Assembly (NCBI RefSeq): GCF_016907675.1
Contig: NZ_JAFBCJ010000001.1
Location: 5,022,001-5,086,000 of the forward strand
From: Geodermatophilus bullaregiensis
Lineage (GTDB): Bacteria > Actinomycetota > Actinomycetes > Mycobacteriales > Geodermatophilaceae
Length of the DNA: 64,000 bases
Reading direction: 5' to 3'
In this document: positions 24,386 through 32,509 of the stretch, piece after piece
How the letters are laid out: each line of letters opens with the position of its first letter
Numbering within the stretch: position 1 is the stretch's first letter
The notes under the pieces: model-generated
What the model saw: only the letters and a program-made list of their open reading frames with translations
What the model was told of the DNA's origin: nothing
Databases searched by the model: none
Translations under genes and position numbers: made by a program

Positions 24386-25697
24386 CGCGCAGCTCCAGCA
24401 GTGCGTGCAGGAACGCCTCCGAGAACGTCGGGAACGGCTGGATGACGTCCTCGAGCACCTCCAGGGGCACGCGCGCCCGGATGGCCAGGGTGGCCTGCTG
24501 CAGCCACTCACCGGACCCGGGGCCGAGGGCGTACGCCCCGGTCAGGCGCGACCCGTCCGAGACCAGCGTGAGGAAGCCGGGCTCGGTGTCGTAGGAGCGG
24601 GTCCAGGTCGCCGTCCGCGCCACCCCCGACAGCGGGACGGTCACCGTGACCGGGCCGTCGGCGGCCCCCACGGCGGCGGCCTCCGGGTCGGTGTAGGTCA
24701 CCCGCGGGACGGCGGAGTAGTCCACGGCGCGCGGCCGGCCCAGGATGTTCGACGCCACCACCCGCGCCTGGTACTTGCCGACGTGCGTCAGCGGCCACGG
24801 GGTCATCACGTCACCGACAGCCCACAGCCCCTCGCGGGCGTTCAACCGCGCGTCGAGGCGGAGCTCCTCGAGACCGACGGTCTCCAGGCCGATGTCCTGC
24901 ACCCGGGGACGGCGGCCGGTGGCCACCAGCAGCCGGTCCCCGCGCAGGGGCTCGCGGTCGGGGAACTCGAGTACGAAGTCCTCGCCGTCCCGGCGCGCGG
25001 CCGACGCCATCTGGCCAAAGTGCAGGCGCACCCCCTCGGCCTCCAGCGCCGTCCCCAGCGCCGTCCCCAGCGCACGCGGCTCGCGGGCGAGCAGGTGGTC
25101 CATGCCCTCGACGATCGACGCCGAGCCGCCCAGCCGGGTGACGGCCTGGGCCATCTCCACGCCCACGGGGCCGCCGCCGAGGACCAGCACGTGGCGGGGG
25201 ACCTCGGTCATGCTCGTCGCCTCGCGGCTGGTCCAGAAGCCGGGCAGCTCGCGCAGGCCCGGGACCGGCGGGACGAAGGGGTCCGAGCCGGTGGCCACGA
25301 CGACGTGCTCGGCGGTGTAGGTCGTGTCGTCCACCCGCACGCAGCCGTGACCGGCGAGCCGGCCGTGGCCGCGGATGACGTCGATGCCCTCGCCCTTCGC
25401 CCACGCGGCGGCGCTCGTGTCGTCGTAGTTCGACACCATGAAGTCCCGCCAGGCGAAGGCCTCGGCCGTGTCGACCGGGCCGGTCACCGCCTGGGCCGCG
25501 CCCGGTGCCCGCCGTGCCGCCGCCAGGGCCTCACCCGGCCGCAGCAACGTCTTCGACGGGATGCACGCCCAGTACGAGCACTCACCGCCGACCCGCTCCC
25601 GCTCGACGACGGCCACCCGGAGTCCGCCCTCCGCGAGCCGGGCGGCGCAGTGCTCACCGGGGGCTCCGCCACCCAGCACGATGACGTCGTAGTCCAT
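24369..25697 (-). CDS. NAD(P)/FAD-dependent disulfide-oxidoreductase-type flavoprotein
   Basis: A 442-residue pyridine nucleotide-disulfide oxidoreductase. The first FAD motif is DVIVLGGGAPGEHCAARLAE, and the redox pair is Cys40/Cys45 in GGECSYWACIPSKT. An NAD motif VLVLGGGPVGVEMAQ and the second FAD block GLWAVGDVM follow. The C-terminal dimerisation domain ends FPTFSEAFLHALLEL; the His-Pro-Thr of lipoamide dehydrogenases is QPFPTFSE here, so the catalytic His/Glu pair is not conserved in the usual form. It is likely a mycothiol/mercuric-reductase-like or orphan enzyme. The start at 25697 is followed by the canonical sequence; the frame remains open far upstream. Confidence 0.85.
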   Translation of the reverse strand: MDYDVIVLGGGAPGEHCAARLAEGGLRVAVVERERVGGECSYWACIPSKTLLRPGEALAAARRAPGAAQAVTGPVDTAEAFAWRDFMVSNYDDTSAAAWAKGEGIDVIRGHGRLAGHGCVRVDDTTYTAEHVVVATGSDPFVPPVPGLRELPGFWTSREATSMTEVPRHVLVLGGGPVGVEMAQAVTRLGGSASIVEGMDHLLAREPRALGTALGTALEAEGVRLHFGQMASAARRDGEDFVLEFPDREPLRGDRLLVATGRRPRVQDIGLETVGLEELRLDARLNAREGLWAVGDVMTPWPLTHVGKYQARVVASNILGRPRAVDYSAVPRVTYTDPEAAAVGAADGPVTVTVPLSGVARTATWTRSYDTEPGFLTLVSDGSRLTGAYALGPGSGEWLQQATLAIRARVPLEVLEDVIQPFPTFSEAFLHALLELRATTRT

Positions 25698-25791
25698 GGC
25701 TGCTCCTCGGGAGGTCGTCACTGTCGCGGCTCCTCGCGCCGGTACCGGCCGGGATCGGGAGTCCCTCGAGCGTCGCGGTCGGGCCGGGTCG

Positions 25792-25832
25792 TCGCGCCCG
25801 TGGAAGTCCCTGGTGTCCCTGGTGTCCCTGGC
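25792..25832 (-). promoter_or_regulatory. Shared upstream block (copy 2) with a 9-bp triple repeat
   Basis: TCGCGCCCGTGG, two bases, GTCCCTGG matches the block at 17964. Here GTCCCTGGT is repeated three times in tandem (25806-25832, last base C). The block is 94 bp from the ATG at 25697. Confidence 0.45.
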
Positions 25833-25984
25833 GCGGGGGCCGGCGGCGGGCCGGGAGGGTCGCGGCGGCGTCGGCGGTCGCCGCGCCCCGAGTCCGACGA
25901 GTGGAGGTCGCCCGTGCGTCCCCGGCACCTCCGGCGGTCCCGTCCCCGCCGCCGTGCTGCCCGCCGATGCCGGCGGCCGCCCGC

Positions 25985-26430
25985 CCGCCGGGCCCACCGC
26001 GGCGGACTCCGACCGCCAGTCGTTGGGCGGCCCGCCGTCCGGTGCGCCGTCCCGCCAGCCGTACCAGTCGTGCTTCGGGTCCTCCCGGGACGGGCGCGAC
26101 GCCAGGAACCACGGGTGCCGGTCGGAGTGGTCGGGCACCCGGTCGAGGAGCACGCGGAGGCCGGGCACGGGGCAGTCGGCGACCAGTCCGTCGAGGTCGT
26201 CGAGGGTGCCGGACAGCGGGTCGACGTCGCAGTGGTCGGCGACGTCGTAGCCGAGGTCGGCCATCGGCGAGGGGACCACCGGGGACAGCCACAGCGCCTC
26301 CACGTGCATCGCGGTCAGGTGGTCGAGGTGGGCCCGCAGGCCGCGGAGGTCGCCGACGCCGTCCCCGTCGGCGAACGAGCGGGGGTGGACCCGGTAGACG
26401 GCGCCGCGCTTCCACCACGGGGGTGAGCCC
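25985..26430 (-). pseudogene. N-terminal fragment of a GH13 alpha-glucosidase/trehalose-synthase-type gene
   Basis: The minus-strand frame reads PPWWKRGAVYRVHPRSFADG, VGDLRGLRAHLDHLTAMHVE, ALWLSPVVPSPMADLGYDVA, then GLRVLLDRVPDHSDRHPWF and DGAPDGGPPNDWRSESAAVG. This is the first 150 or so residues of a GH13 enzyme, including the region I block (here VPDHSDRHPW instead of VPNHTSDRHPW, one residue lost). It stops matching at 25985, so the catalytic Asp, Glu and Asp of the barrel are absent. No start codon is visible. The frame stays open and runs into the flavoprotein gene. A remnant, not a functional enzyme. Confidence 0.8.
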
Positions 26431-26467
26431 GAGCGCGGCGCGTGGGGCCGCGGGGCGCGCGGGCGGG

Positions 26468-26495
26468 GACAGTCATCCGACTGAATCGGTCCCGC
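26468..26495. promoter_or_regulatory. Divergent variant of the shared palindromic element
   Basis: On the minus strand CAGTC-GGAT-GACTG forms a perfect palindrome, flanked by GGGACCGATT and TCCC. The GTC-N4-GAC core matches the element found at four other sites. It lies 24 bp upstream of the ATG of the NADH dehydrogenase gene, and it faces the decayed GH13 gene in the orientation seen at the other sites. Confidence 0.4.
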
Positions 26496-26519
26496 CCGGG
26501 GCGGTGGCAGCATCCGCGC

Positions 26520-27929
26520 ATGACCGGCTCGCCGCGCCGCCGCCGTCCGTTCCCGAGGGCGCGGGGGGACGCCGCGGTCCCGACCGGGCGTCCGCCGCGG
26601 GTGGTGGTGGTCGGCGGCGGGTTCGCCGGCTTCCACGCCCTGCGGTACCTGCAGCGGCACCTGCCGCGCGGGACCGCGGAGCTGGTGCTGGTCACCCCCA
26701 ACGACTACCTCCTGTACAGCCCGCTGCTGCCGGAGGTGGCCACCGGCGTCGTCGAGGCACGGCACATCGCGGTGTCCCTGGGGCGCACCCTGCCGCGCGT
26801 GCGGCTCGTCCTGGGCCGCGTCTCCGACGTCGACCTGACCGGCCACCGGGTCACCGTGCAGCGCGCCGGCCTGGTGCAGCGGCTCGACTGGGACCAGCTG
26901 GTCCTGGTGCCCGGGTCGATCACCCGGCAGTTCGACATCCTGGGCGTGCCCGAGCAGGCCCGGGGGCTGAAGACGCTGGTGGAGGCCGTCTACCTGCGCG
27001 ACCACCTCCTCGAGCAGCTCGACCTGGCCGACGCCCAGCCCGACACCGAGGAGGGCCGGGCGGCGCGCGCGGAGATGCTCACGGTCGTCGCCGTGGGCGC
27101 CGGCTACACCGGCACCGAGTTCGTCGCCCAGGCCCAGCGCTGGCTGACCCGCATCGAGCGGCGCTGGGACCGCACCCGGGCCCGGGACGTGCGGTGGGTG
27201 CTCGTCGACGTCGCCCCGGCCGTCCTGCCCGAGCTCGGCCCGCGGCTCGGCGCGCACGCGCTGCGGGTGCTCCGCGACCGCGGCGTCGACGTCCGCCTGC
27301 GCACCAGCGTCGCCTCGGCGGAGGACACGCGTGTCGTCCTCACCGACGGGACCACGATCGCCACCCGGACCCTGGTCTGGGGCGCCGGGGTGGTGGCGAG
27401 CCCACTGGTCATGGAGCTGGGGCTGCCGACCCGCCGCGGCCGGCTGGTCACCACCCCCGAGCTGTCGGTCCCCGGTGCCGACGGCGTCTGGGCGGCCGGG
27501 GACGCCGCGGCCGTGCCCGACCTCGCGGTGGACGCGGCCGCCGACGGGCAGCGGCCCGACACCCAGCCCACCGCCCAGCACGCGCAGCGGCAGGGCGTCG
27601 CCCTGGGCCGCAACGTCGCGGCCGCGCTCGGCCACGGCACCGCCCGCCCCTACCGGCACCCCGACCTGGGCCTGGTCGCCGACCTCGGCGGGCTCGACGC
27701 CGTCGCCCGTCCCCTGGGGATCCCGCTGACCGGCCCGGTGGCCAAGGTGGTCGCCCGCGGCTACCACCTCTACGCGCTGCCGGCGACGTCCAACCGGATC
27801 CGGGTGGCCCTCGACTGGGCGTTCCAGACGCTGCTCCCACCCGACGAGACCCAGCTGTCGGTGGTGCGGGAGGAGGACGCCCGGCTGGCCACCGCCCAGG
27901 CCACCGCCATCTACCGCCCGACGGCGTAG
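26520..27929 (+). CDS. ndh: Type II NADH dehydrogenase-like FAD oxidoreductase
   Basis: A 469-residue NDH-2-type flavoprotein that would pass electrons from NADH to quinone without pumping protons. The FAD motif is VVVVGGGFAGFHALRYL (residues 28-44), and a second Rossmann motif VAVGAGYTGTEFVAQ lies near 188. GVWAAGDAAAVPD closes the FAD site, and PTAQHAQRQG is the quinone/FAD-proximal block of the family. The C-terminal region (KVVARGYHLYALPATSNRIR) is the amphipathic membrane-binding part. The ATG at 26520 starts 24 bp after the palindromic site; the basic stretch before the FAD motif is longer than in NDH-2 of E. coli. It has no operon partner. Confidence 0.85.
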   Translation: MTGSPRRRRPFPRARGDAAVPTGRPPRVVVVGGGFAGFHALRYLQRHLPRGTAELVLVTPNDYLLYSPLLPEVATGVVEARHIAVSLGRTLPRVRLVLGRVSDVDLTGHRVTVQRAGLVQRLDWDQLVLVPGSITRQFDILGVPEQARGLKTLVEAVYLRDHLLEQLDLADAQPDTEEGRAARAEMLTVVAVGAGYTGTEFVAQAQRWLTRIERRWDRTRARDVRWVLVDVAPAVLPELGPRLGAHALRVLRDRGVDVRLRTSVASAEDTRVVLTDGTTIATRTLVWGAGVVASPLVMELGLPTRRGRLVTTPELSVPGADGVWAAGDAAAVPDLAVDAAADGQRPDTQPTAQHAQRQGVALGRNVAAALGHGTARPYRHPDLGLVADLGGLDAVARPLGIPLTGPVAKVVARGYHLYALPATSNRIRVALDWAFQTLLPPDETQLSVVREEDARLATAQATAIYRPTA

Positions 27930-27948
27930 CCGCGCAGCGCGTCCCGGG

Positions 27949-28143
27949 TCAGCCCTGCCCGGCCATGCGCCGGACCGTGCCGATCACGTAGACGACCGAC
28001 AGCACGAAGAAGACCCCGCCGACCACCGCCTGCACCTGGTCGGCGTCGACCCGGGAGCGCCTGGCGACCGGTCCGGCGACGGCATCGGCCAGCTTCGCAC
28101 GCCAACCCTGCAGTCCGGCCTTGCCCAAGGAGACGACGTCCAC
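27949..28143 (-). CDS. Small single-pass membrane protein, 64 aa
   Basis: A 64-residue ORF: an N-terminal amphipathic part (VDVVSLGKAGLQGWRAKLAD, SRVDADQVQAVV) and one membrane helix (GGVFFVLSVVYVIGTV). The GTG start has no obvious ribosome site. It is the only frame here with a clear membrane segment. Family unknown to me; short proteins of this shape occur widely in actinobacteria. It is convergent with the NADH dehydrogenase gene and lies just downstream of the sigma-factor fragment. Confidence 0.6.
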   Translation of the reverse strand: MDVVSLGKAGLQGWRAKLADAVAGPVARRSRVDADQVQAVVGGVFFVLSVVYVIGTVRRMAGQG

Positions 28144-28158
28144 GGGCGGCAGATACCC

Positions 28159-28375
28159 GCCCCCGCCGGGTGTACGCCACCGGATGGTCCCCGGCGATCC
28201 GCCGCCACCGCCGCCGGGCACGGGTGAGCGTGCGCTGCACGAGGTCCTCGGCCGCGCCGCGGTCACCGGTCAGCAGCAGCGCGGTCGACAGCAGGACGGC
28301 GCGCCGCTCGGCGGCGAACCGGACGAACCGCCGGAACGACTCCCCGCCGTGCCTGTGGGTGCCGTCCCCGCCCAC
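28159..28375 (-). pseudogene. N-terminal fragment of a SigE-family ECF sigma factor
   Basis: From a possible GTG at 28375 the frame reads ESFRRFVRFAAERRAVLLST, ALLLTGDRGAAEDLVQRTLT and RARRRWRRIAGDHPVAYTRR. This is the region 2 start of SigE-type ECF factors (AYLLTGD, AEDL, RRW). The similarity stops at about 28159 and no region 4 exists. The gene is truncated, with only the first 70 residues left. It lies directly upstream of the 64-aa membrane protein. Confidence 0.7.
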
Positions 28376-28539
28376 CCGGCCTCCTCGCCGTCCGCACCTG
28401 CGCCCCGGCCGGTGTCCGCCGTCGACGGGGGTCCGGTCCTGCGCGGACCGTGCCCCCACGGTCCCCGACCGGCCCGCCGCGCGCACCGCGGAGCGGCGGG
28501 ACCACCCGTGGCGGGCCCGCGGCCCTACGGTGCGGCGGC

Positions 28540-28956
28540 ATGGCGCACCGGTCGACGCTCGCGGCGGTCTCCTCGGTCCAGCTGGCCGCGCAGCTGGCGG
28601 GTCACGTCGTCGCGCTGCGGCGGCGCCGGCACTTCGACGTCCCGTTCGTGGCGGGGAGCCCGGAGCACCTCGTGCGGGACTGGCTGTGGTTCGGCACCGC
28701 CTACAGCGCCCCGCCGTACCTGCTCGTGCCGCAGCTGTGGGCCACCGCCCGGCTGCTCCGCGGGCCCGGCGCCGGGTCCGACGACCGGGCCCGCTGGGTG
28801 CTGCGGTGGCTGGGCACCGGCCTGTCGGTGGGCTACCCGAGCGAACGGTGGACCCGCGCCCGGCTCCGCCCCGGCGGCGCCGACCCGGTCGAGACGCCGG
28901 TCGTGGTGGCCGGCTGGGGCGGCGCGCTCGCCCTGGCCGTCCTCGCCCGTCGCTAG
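28540..28956 (+). CDS. Hypothetical protein, 138 aa
   Basis: A 138-residue protein of unknown family. The segments FGTAYSAPPYLLVPQLWATA and VETPVVVAGWGGALALAVLA are hydrophobic enough to touch or span the membrane, with basic and aromatic loops between them. No catalytic motif is recognised. The ATG gives the only good start. Its stop codon overlaps that of oleD (CTAG shared on the two strands), so the two genes converge without space for a terminator. Association with olefin synthesis is possible but rests only on position. Confidence 0.6.
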   Translation: MAHRSTLAAVSSVQLAAQLAGHVVALRRRRHFDVPFVAGSPEHLVRDWLWFGTAYSAPPYLLVPQLWATARLLRGPGAGSDDRARWVLRWLGTGLSVGYPSERWTRARLRPGGADPVETPVVVAGWGGALALAVLARR

Positions 28957-29921
28957 GCCGCGGCGTACCAGACGGCCAGGCGCGAGAAGCCCTCGTCGAG
29001 GGGGACGTGCGGGCGCCACCCGAGGGCGGTGCGGGTGCGCCGCTGGTCGAACCAGTGACCGGTCGCGAGCTGCTCGGCGAGGAAGCGGGTGACCGGCGGG
29101 ACCGTGCGCCGCCGCGTCGCCTCCCAGACCCCCTCGACCGCGGCGCCGGCCACGTAGGCCAGGCCGAACGGCACCCGCCGGCGCGGTCCCGGGACCCCGG
29201 CGGCCCGGCAGAGCCGGGCGACGACCTCCGCGACGGGTCGGGGCTCCCCGTTGGAGACGACGAGGGCCTCGCCGTGCACGGGTCCGCAGGCGTCGACGGC
29301 GGCGACCAGGGCCGCGGCGGCGTTGTCGACGTAGGTCGTGTCGATGAGCGCCGCGCCCGAGCCGATCACCGGCAGCCGCCCGGCCCGCGCGCGGGTGACG
29401 ACGCGCTCGACGAGCTGGGTGTCGCCCGGGCCCCACACCAGGTGCGGGCGGACCACCAGGACGGCGAGCGCGGCGGAGTCGGCGGCCAGCGCGTCGAGCT
29501 CGGCCAGCGCCTTGGACCGGGAGTAGCGGCCGCGGGCCCGGGCGGGGTCGGCCGGCTCGGCGCCCACGCCGGTCAGCGCCGTGCCGGCGTGCGCCACGGA
29601 CGGGGAGGAGACGTGCACCAGCCGGCCGACGCCGGCCGCGCGGCAGGCGTCGACGACGGCGCGGGTGCCGCCGACGTTGGCGTGCGCGTACTCCGACCAC
29701 GGGCCGGTGACGTCGACCTTCGCGGCCAGGTGCAGCACGGCGTCCTGGCCCCGGACGGCGCGGCCGACCACCGCCGGGTCGGCGACGTCGCCCAGCACCT
29801 CCCGGCACGGCAGTCCGGAGGGACGGCGCTGCAGGACGGTCACCTCGTCGCCGCGCCCGAGCAGCGCGGTGGCGGCGGCCCGCCCCAGCATCCCGCTCGC
29901 GCCGGTGACCAGGACCCTCAC
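28953..29921 (-). CDS. oleD: OleD: NAD(P)-dependent 2-alkyl-3-oxoalkanoate reductase
   Basis: A 322-residue short-chain dehydrogenase of the extended type. The nucleotide motif is VTGASGMLGRA (residues 5-15), and the catalytic Tyr133 and Lys137 stand in GRYSRSKALAE. In the olefin pathway OleD reduces the beta-keto acid made by OleA to a beta-hydroxy acid. The gene begins with a GTG overlapping the oleBC stop by 4 nt (GTGA), so it is translationally coupled. Order oleA-oleBC-oleD matches known actinobacterial clusters. The assignment rests on this context as well as on the fold, since the sequence alone would only say epimerase/reductase. Confidence 0.88.
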   Translation of the reverse strand: MRVLVTGASGMLGRAAATALLGRGDEVTVLQRRPSGLPCREVLGDVADPAVVGRAVRGQDAVLHLAAKVDVTGPWSEYAHANVGGTRAVVDACRAAGVGRLVHVSSPSVAHAGTALTGVGAEPADPARARGRYSRSKALAELDALAADSAALAVLVVRPHLVWGPGDTQLVERVVTRARAGRLPVIGSGAALIDTTYVDNAAAALVAAVDACGPVHGEALVVSNGEPRPVAEVVARLCRAAGVPGPRRRVPFGLAYVAGAAVEGVWEATRRRTVPPVTRFLAEQLATGHWFDQRRTRTALGWRPHVPLDEGFSRLAVWYAAA

Positions 29922-32509
29922 GACCGGCGGGCGCGCCGCGGGGCGCGGGCGCCGGCCAGCACGCACGCGGCCCGGCGGGCGACCTCGGTGCGGTCGACCT
30001 TCGACTGGTGGCGGACGTCCACCGGCAGTTCCGCGGTGGTCAGCACCGCCGCGACGTCGACCCCGGCGGCCGCCCGCACGGCGTCGGCCAGGTCCGGGCC
30101 GGCCAGGTCCATCCGCCGCCGGCGGCGGCCTCGCGGGCGGTCCGACGGCACGACGACGACCACGACGACCTGCGCCCCGACCGGGCCGACGCCGACGGCG
30201 GCCGCGGCCGACACGCCGTCGACCCGCTCCACCCGCTGCTCGATCCCGACCGGGGTCACGACGCCCGCAGCCGTGGTGACCACGTGCTGCAGGCGGCCCT
30301 CGATCCACAGCCGCCCGTCGGCGTCGAGGTGGCCGACGTCGCCGGTGCGGTGCCAGCCCGGGTCCCGGGACGCCGCCCGCTCGAGCGCCCACAGCGCGTC
30401 GTAGCGGTCCTTGACGTGCGCGGCCCGGACGCAGACCTCGCCCGTCACGCCGGGGCGGTCGGTGAGCTCGCCGTCGGCGATCCCCTCGGGCGCCAGCGGG
30501 CTGACCCGCACGGTGACCCCCGCCAGGGGGGAGCCCACGCACACGCCCTCGCCGTCCCCGGCGGCCTCGATGCCGGCCAGCGAGACGTCGGTGGCCGGGA
30601 GGACCTCGGTCATGCCGTAGGGGGTGTGCGCGTCGGCGGCCGGGAGGACCGCCCGCAGCGAGCGCAGCAGCGACGCCGGGACCGGGGCGCCGGCGGACAT
30701 GAGCAGCCGGATGCGGGACAGCGCCGCCCGCTGCCCGGCCGACAGGTCCGGCGCGGTTGCCGCGACCCGGCGCAGCGCCGCGGGGGAGGCGAAGACGACG
30801 GTCGCGTCGACGGCGGCCGCGGCGTCGGCCAGGGCGGCCGCGGTCAGCGAGCCGGGTGCGGTGACGTCGACGTCGGGGACGGCGGACCCGATGCCGAGCG
30901 CGGGCCCGAGGATGGCGAACGGCGCGAACGCGGCCACCAGCCGGTCGCCGGCGGTCAGGGCGTAGGTGGAGCGCACGAGCTCGAGCTGGGCGGCGGCCTG
31001 GCGGTGCGTGTAGACGACGCCCTTGGCCGGCCCGGTGGCGCCGGAGGTGAACAGCACCGCGCAGTCGTCGTCGACCGGGACCTCCGCGGGCAGCGGCGCG
31101 GACCGGCCGAGGGCCTCCAGCTCGTCGAGCGTGTGCGCCGCGCCGAGCGCGCCCCGCCCCGCCCGGCCCGGCCGGCCGGCCGCGATCCGGGTGCCGGGCA
31201 GCCGCATCAGGCGGGCGGCGGCCAGCCCCGGCCGGCCGCCGATCACGGCGTCGGGGGCCGCGCTGCGCAGCGCGCGGCGCATGCCGGCGAACCCGAGGCC
31301 CTTGTCGGCGACGACGACCACGGCGCCGGCGCGCCAGACGGCGTACACGGCGGCGGTGAGGTCGGCCGAGGGCTCCACGAGCAGGGCGACGCGCTGCCCG
31401 GGGCGGACGCCGGCGGCGGCCAGCCCGGCGGCCAGGTGCAGCACGCGGGAGGCCAGCGCCGCCCAGGTCACCGTCGTGCCGCCGACCTCGACCACCGCGG
31501 GGACGTCGTCGGCGGACCGCTCGTCCAGCGCCGTCCAGAGGCGGCGCCCGGCGTCGACCGCCGGGCGGGCCGGCGGGGTCGGCGGGGTCCCGAGGTCGAT
31601 GACCCACTGCGCCACGGCCTGCGCGTACTGCGGGGCGTCCTCGGGCAGCAGGTGCGAGGCGCCCTCGTAGCGGTGCAGCCGGGCCTGCGGCATCCGGCGG
31701 CGCAGGTCGGCGAGGTAGCGCTCGCCGAAGACGGGGTCACGCGGACCCCACAGCAGCAGCGCCGGGACGTCGAGCCCGCGGATGCCCTCGGCGATCGCCT
31801 CCTGCACCGGGCGGGACGGGTGGCCGGGGGCGAAGGGGATGTCGGCGACGAAGTCGCCCACCGCCCGCCGCCGCTCCGGCGTCCGGTAGGGCGCGGCGAA
31901 GGCGCGCCGGACGTCGGCCGGCAGCGCCGGGCGGGACAGCGCCGTCGTCGCCTTGACGAACACCGGGGTGCCGACGGTGACGGCTGCGCGCACCCCGGGC
32001 GCGTGCGCCATCCGGATGAGCGCCGGGCCGAGGTCGCCCTCGGGCATGGCGACGGCGGTGTTGGCGAGGACGACGCCGCGCAGGTCCTGCCGGTGCTCCA
32101 GCGCCCAGCCGAGGGAGATGACGCCGCCCCAGTCGTGCCCGACGGTGACCACCGGGCCGGTGAGGCCGAGCGCGGCGGTGAGGTCCCCGAGGTCGGCCAC
32201 CCGCTGCCGCAGCGACCGCGGCTCGGGCAGCCGGTCGGAGAACCCCATGCCGAGGTGGTCGGGGGCGAGCACCCGCCAGCCGGGTGGGGCCGCGGCGAGC
32301 AGCCGCCGCCACAGGTAGGACCAGGTCGGGTTGCCGTGGACGCACAGCAGCGTGCCGACCGGGTCCTGGACGCCGTTGTCGAGGACGTGCCAGGTGTGCT
32401 TGGCCCCCGTGGCGTCGGCGACGGCGAGCGTGCGGGACCACGCCGGGTCCAGCCCGGGCAGTGCCGGCACGACGGGGGAGGGCGACTGCCCTGCGCCGTC
32501 CGCCGTCAC
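29918..32509 (-). CDS. oleBC: OleBC fusion: beta-lactone decarboxylase plus beta-lactone synthetase
   Basis: An 863-residue natural fusion. Residues 1-310 form an alpha/beta hydrolase of the haloalkane-dehalogenase type (oxyanion CVHGNPTW, nucleophile Asp126 in VGHDWGG, Asp258 in GPRDPVF, His286 in GASHLLPE); this OleB part removes CO2 from a beta-lactone to give the cis-olefin. Residues 320-863 form an acyl-CoA-ligase-fold OleC (LFTSGATGPAKG near 487, then PYGMTE and WHRTGDVGHLDADG) that makes the lactone from the hydroxy acid with ATP. Fusion of B and C is known in Micrococcus-type actinobacteria. It starts with a GTG overlapping the oleA stop by 4 nt. Confidence 0.9.
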   Translation of the reverse strand: MTADGAGQSPSPVVPALPGLDPAWSRTLAVADATGAKHTWHVLDNGVQDPVGTLLCVHGNPTWSYLWRRLLAAAPPGWRVLAPDHLGMGFSDRLPEPRSLRQRVADLGDLTAALGLTGPVVTVGHDWGGVISLGWALEHRQDLRGVVLANTAVAMPEGDLGPALIRMAHAPGVRAAVTVGTPVFVKATTALSRPALPADVRRAFAAPYRTPERRRAVGDFVADIPFAPGHPSRPVQEAIAEGIRGLDVPALLLWGPRDPVFGERYLADLRRRMPQARLHRYEGASHLLPEDAPQYAQAVAQWVIDLGTPPTPPARPAVDAGRRLWTALDERSADDVPAVVEVGGTTVTWAALASRVLHLAAGLAAAGVRPGQRVALLVEPSADLTAAVYAVWRAGAVVVVADKGLGFAGMRRALRSAAPDAVIGGRPGLAAARLMRLPGTRIAAGRPGRAGRGALGAAHTLDELEALGRSAPLPAEVPVDDDCAVLFTSGATGPAKGVVYTHRQAAAQLELVRSTYALTAGDRLVAAFAPFAILGPALGIGSAVPDVDVTAPGSLTAAALADAAAAVDATVVFASPAALRRVAATAPDLSAGQRAALSRIRLLMSAGAPVPASLLRSLRAVLPAADAHTPYGMTEVLPATDVSLAGIEAAGDGEGVCVGSPLAGVTVRVSPLAPEGIADGELTDRPGVTGEVCVRAAHVKDRYDALWALERAASRDPGWHRTGDVGHLDADGRLWIEGRLQHVVTTAAGVVTPVGIEQRVERVDGVSAAAAVGVGPVGAQVVVVVVVPSDRPRGRRRRRMDLAGPDLADAVRAAAGVDVAAVLTTAELPVDVRHQSKVDRTEVARRAACVLAGARAPRRARRS

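Noticed and set aside
25806..25832. CRISPR-like repeats
   Set aside because: A 9-bp unit repeated three times with no spacers and no cas genes is a short tandem repeat, not an array.
22164..26426. 1420-aa plus-strand open frame across LAL, VOC and flavoprotein genes
   Set aside because: Shadow frame: Pro/Arg-rich, no ribosome site, covers three well-supported genes in other frames.
26468..26495. DosR/DevR-type box (GGGACC...GTCC) controlling ndh
   Set aside because: Only the outer GGGAC/GTCCC arms fit, the inner spacing does not; the GTC-N4-GAC core shared with other sites explains it better.
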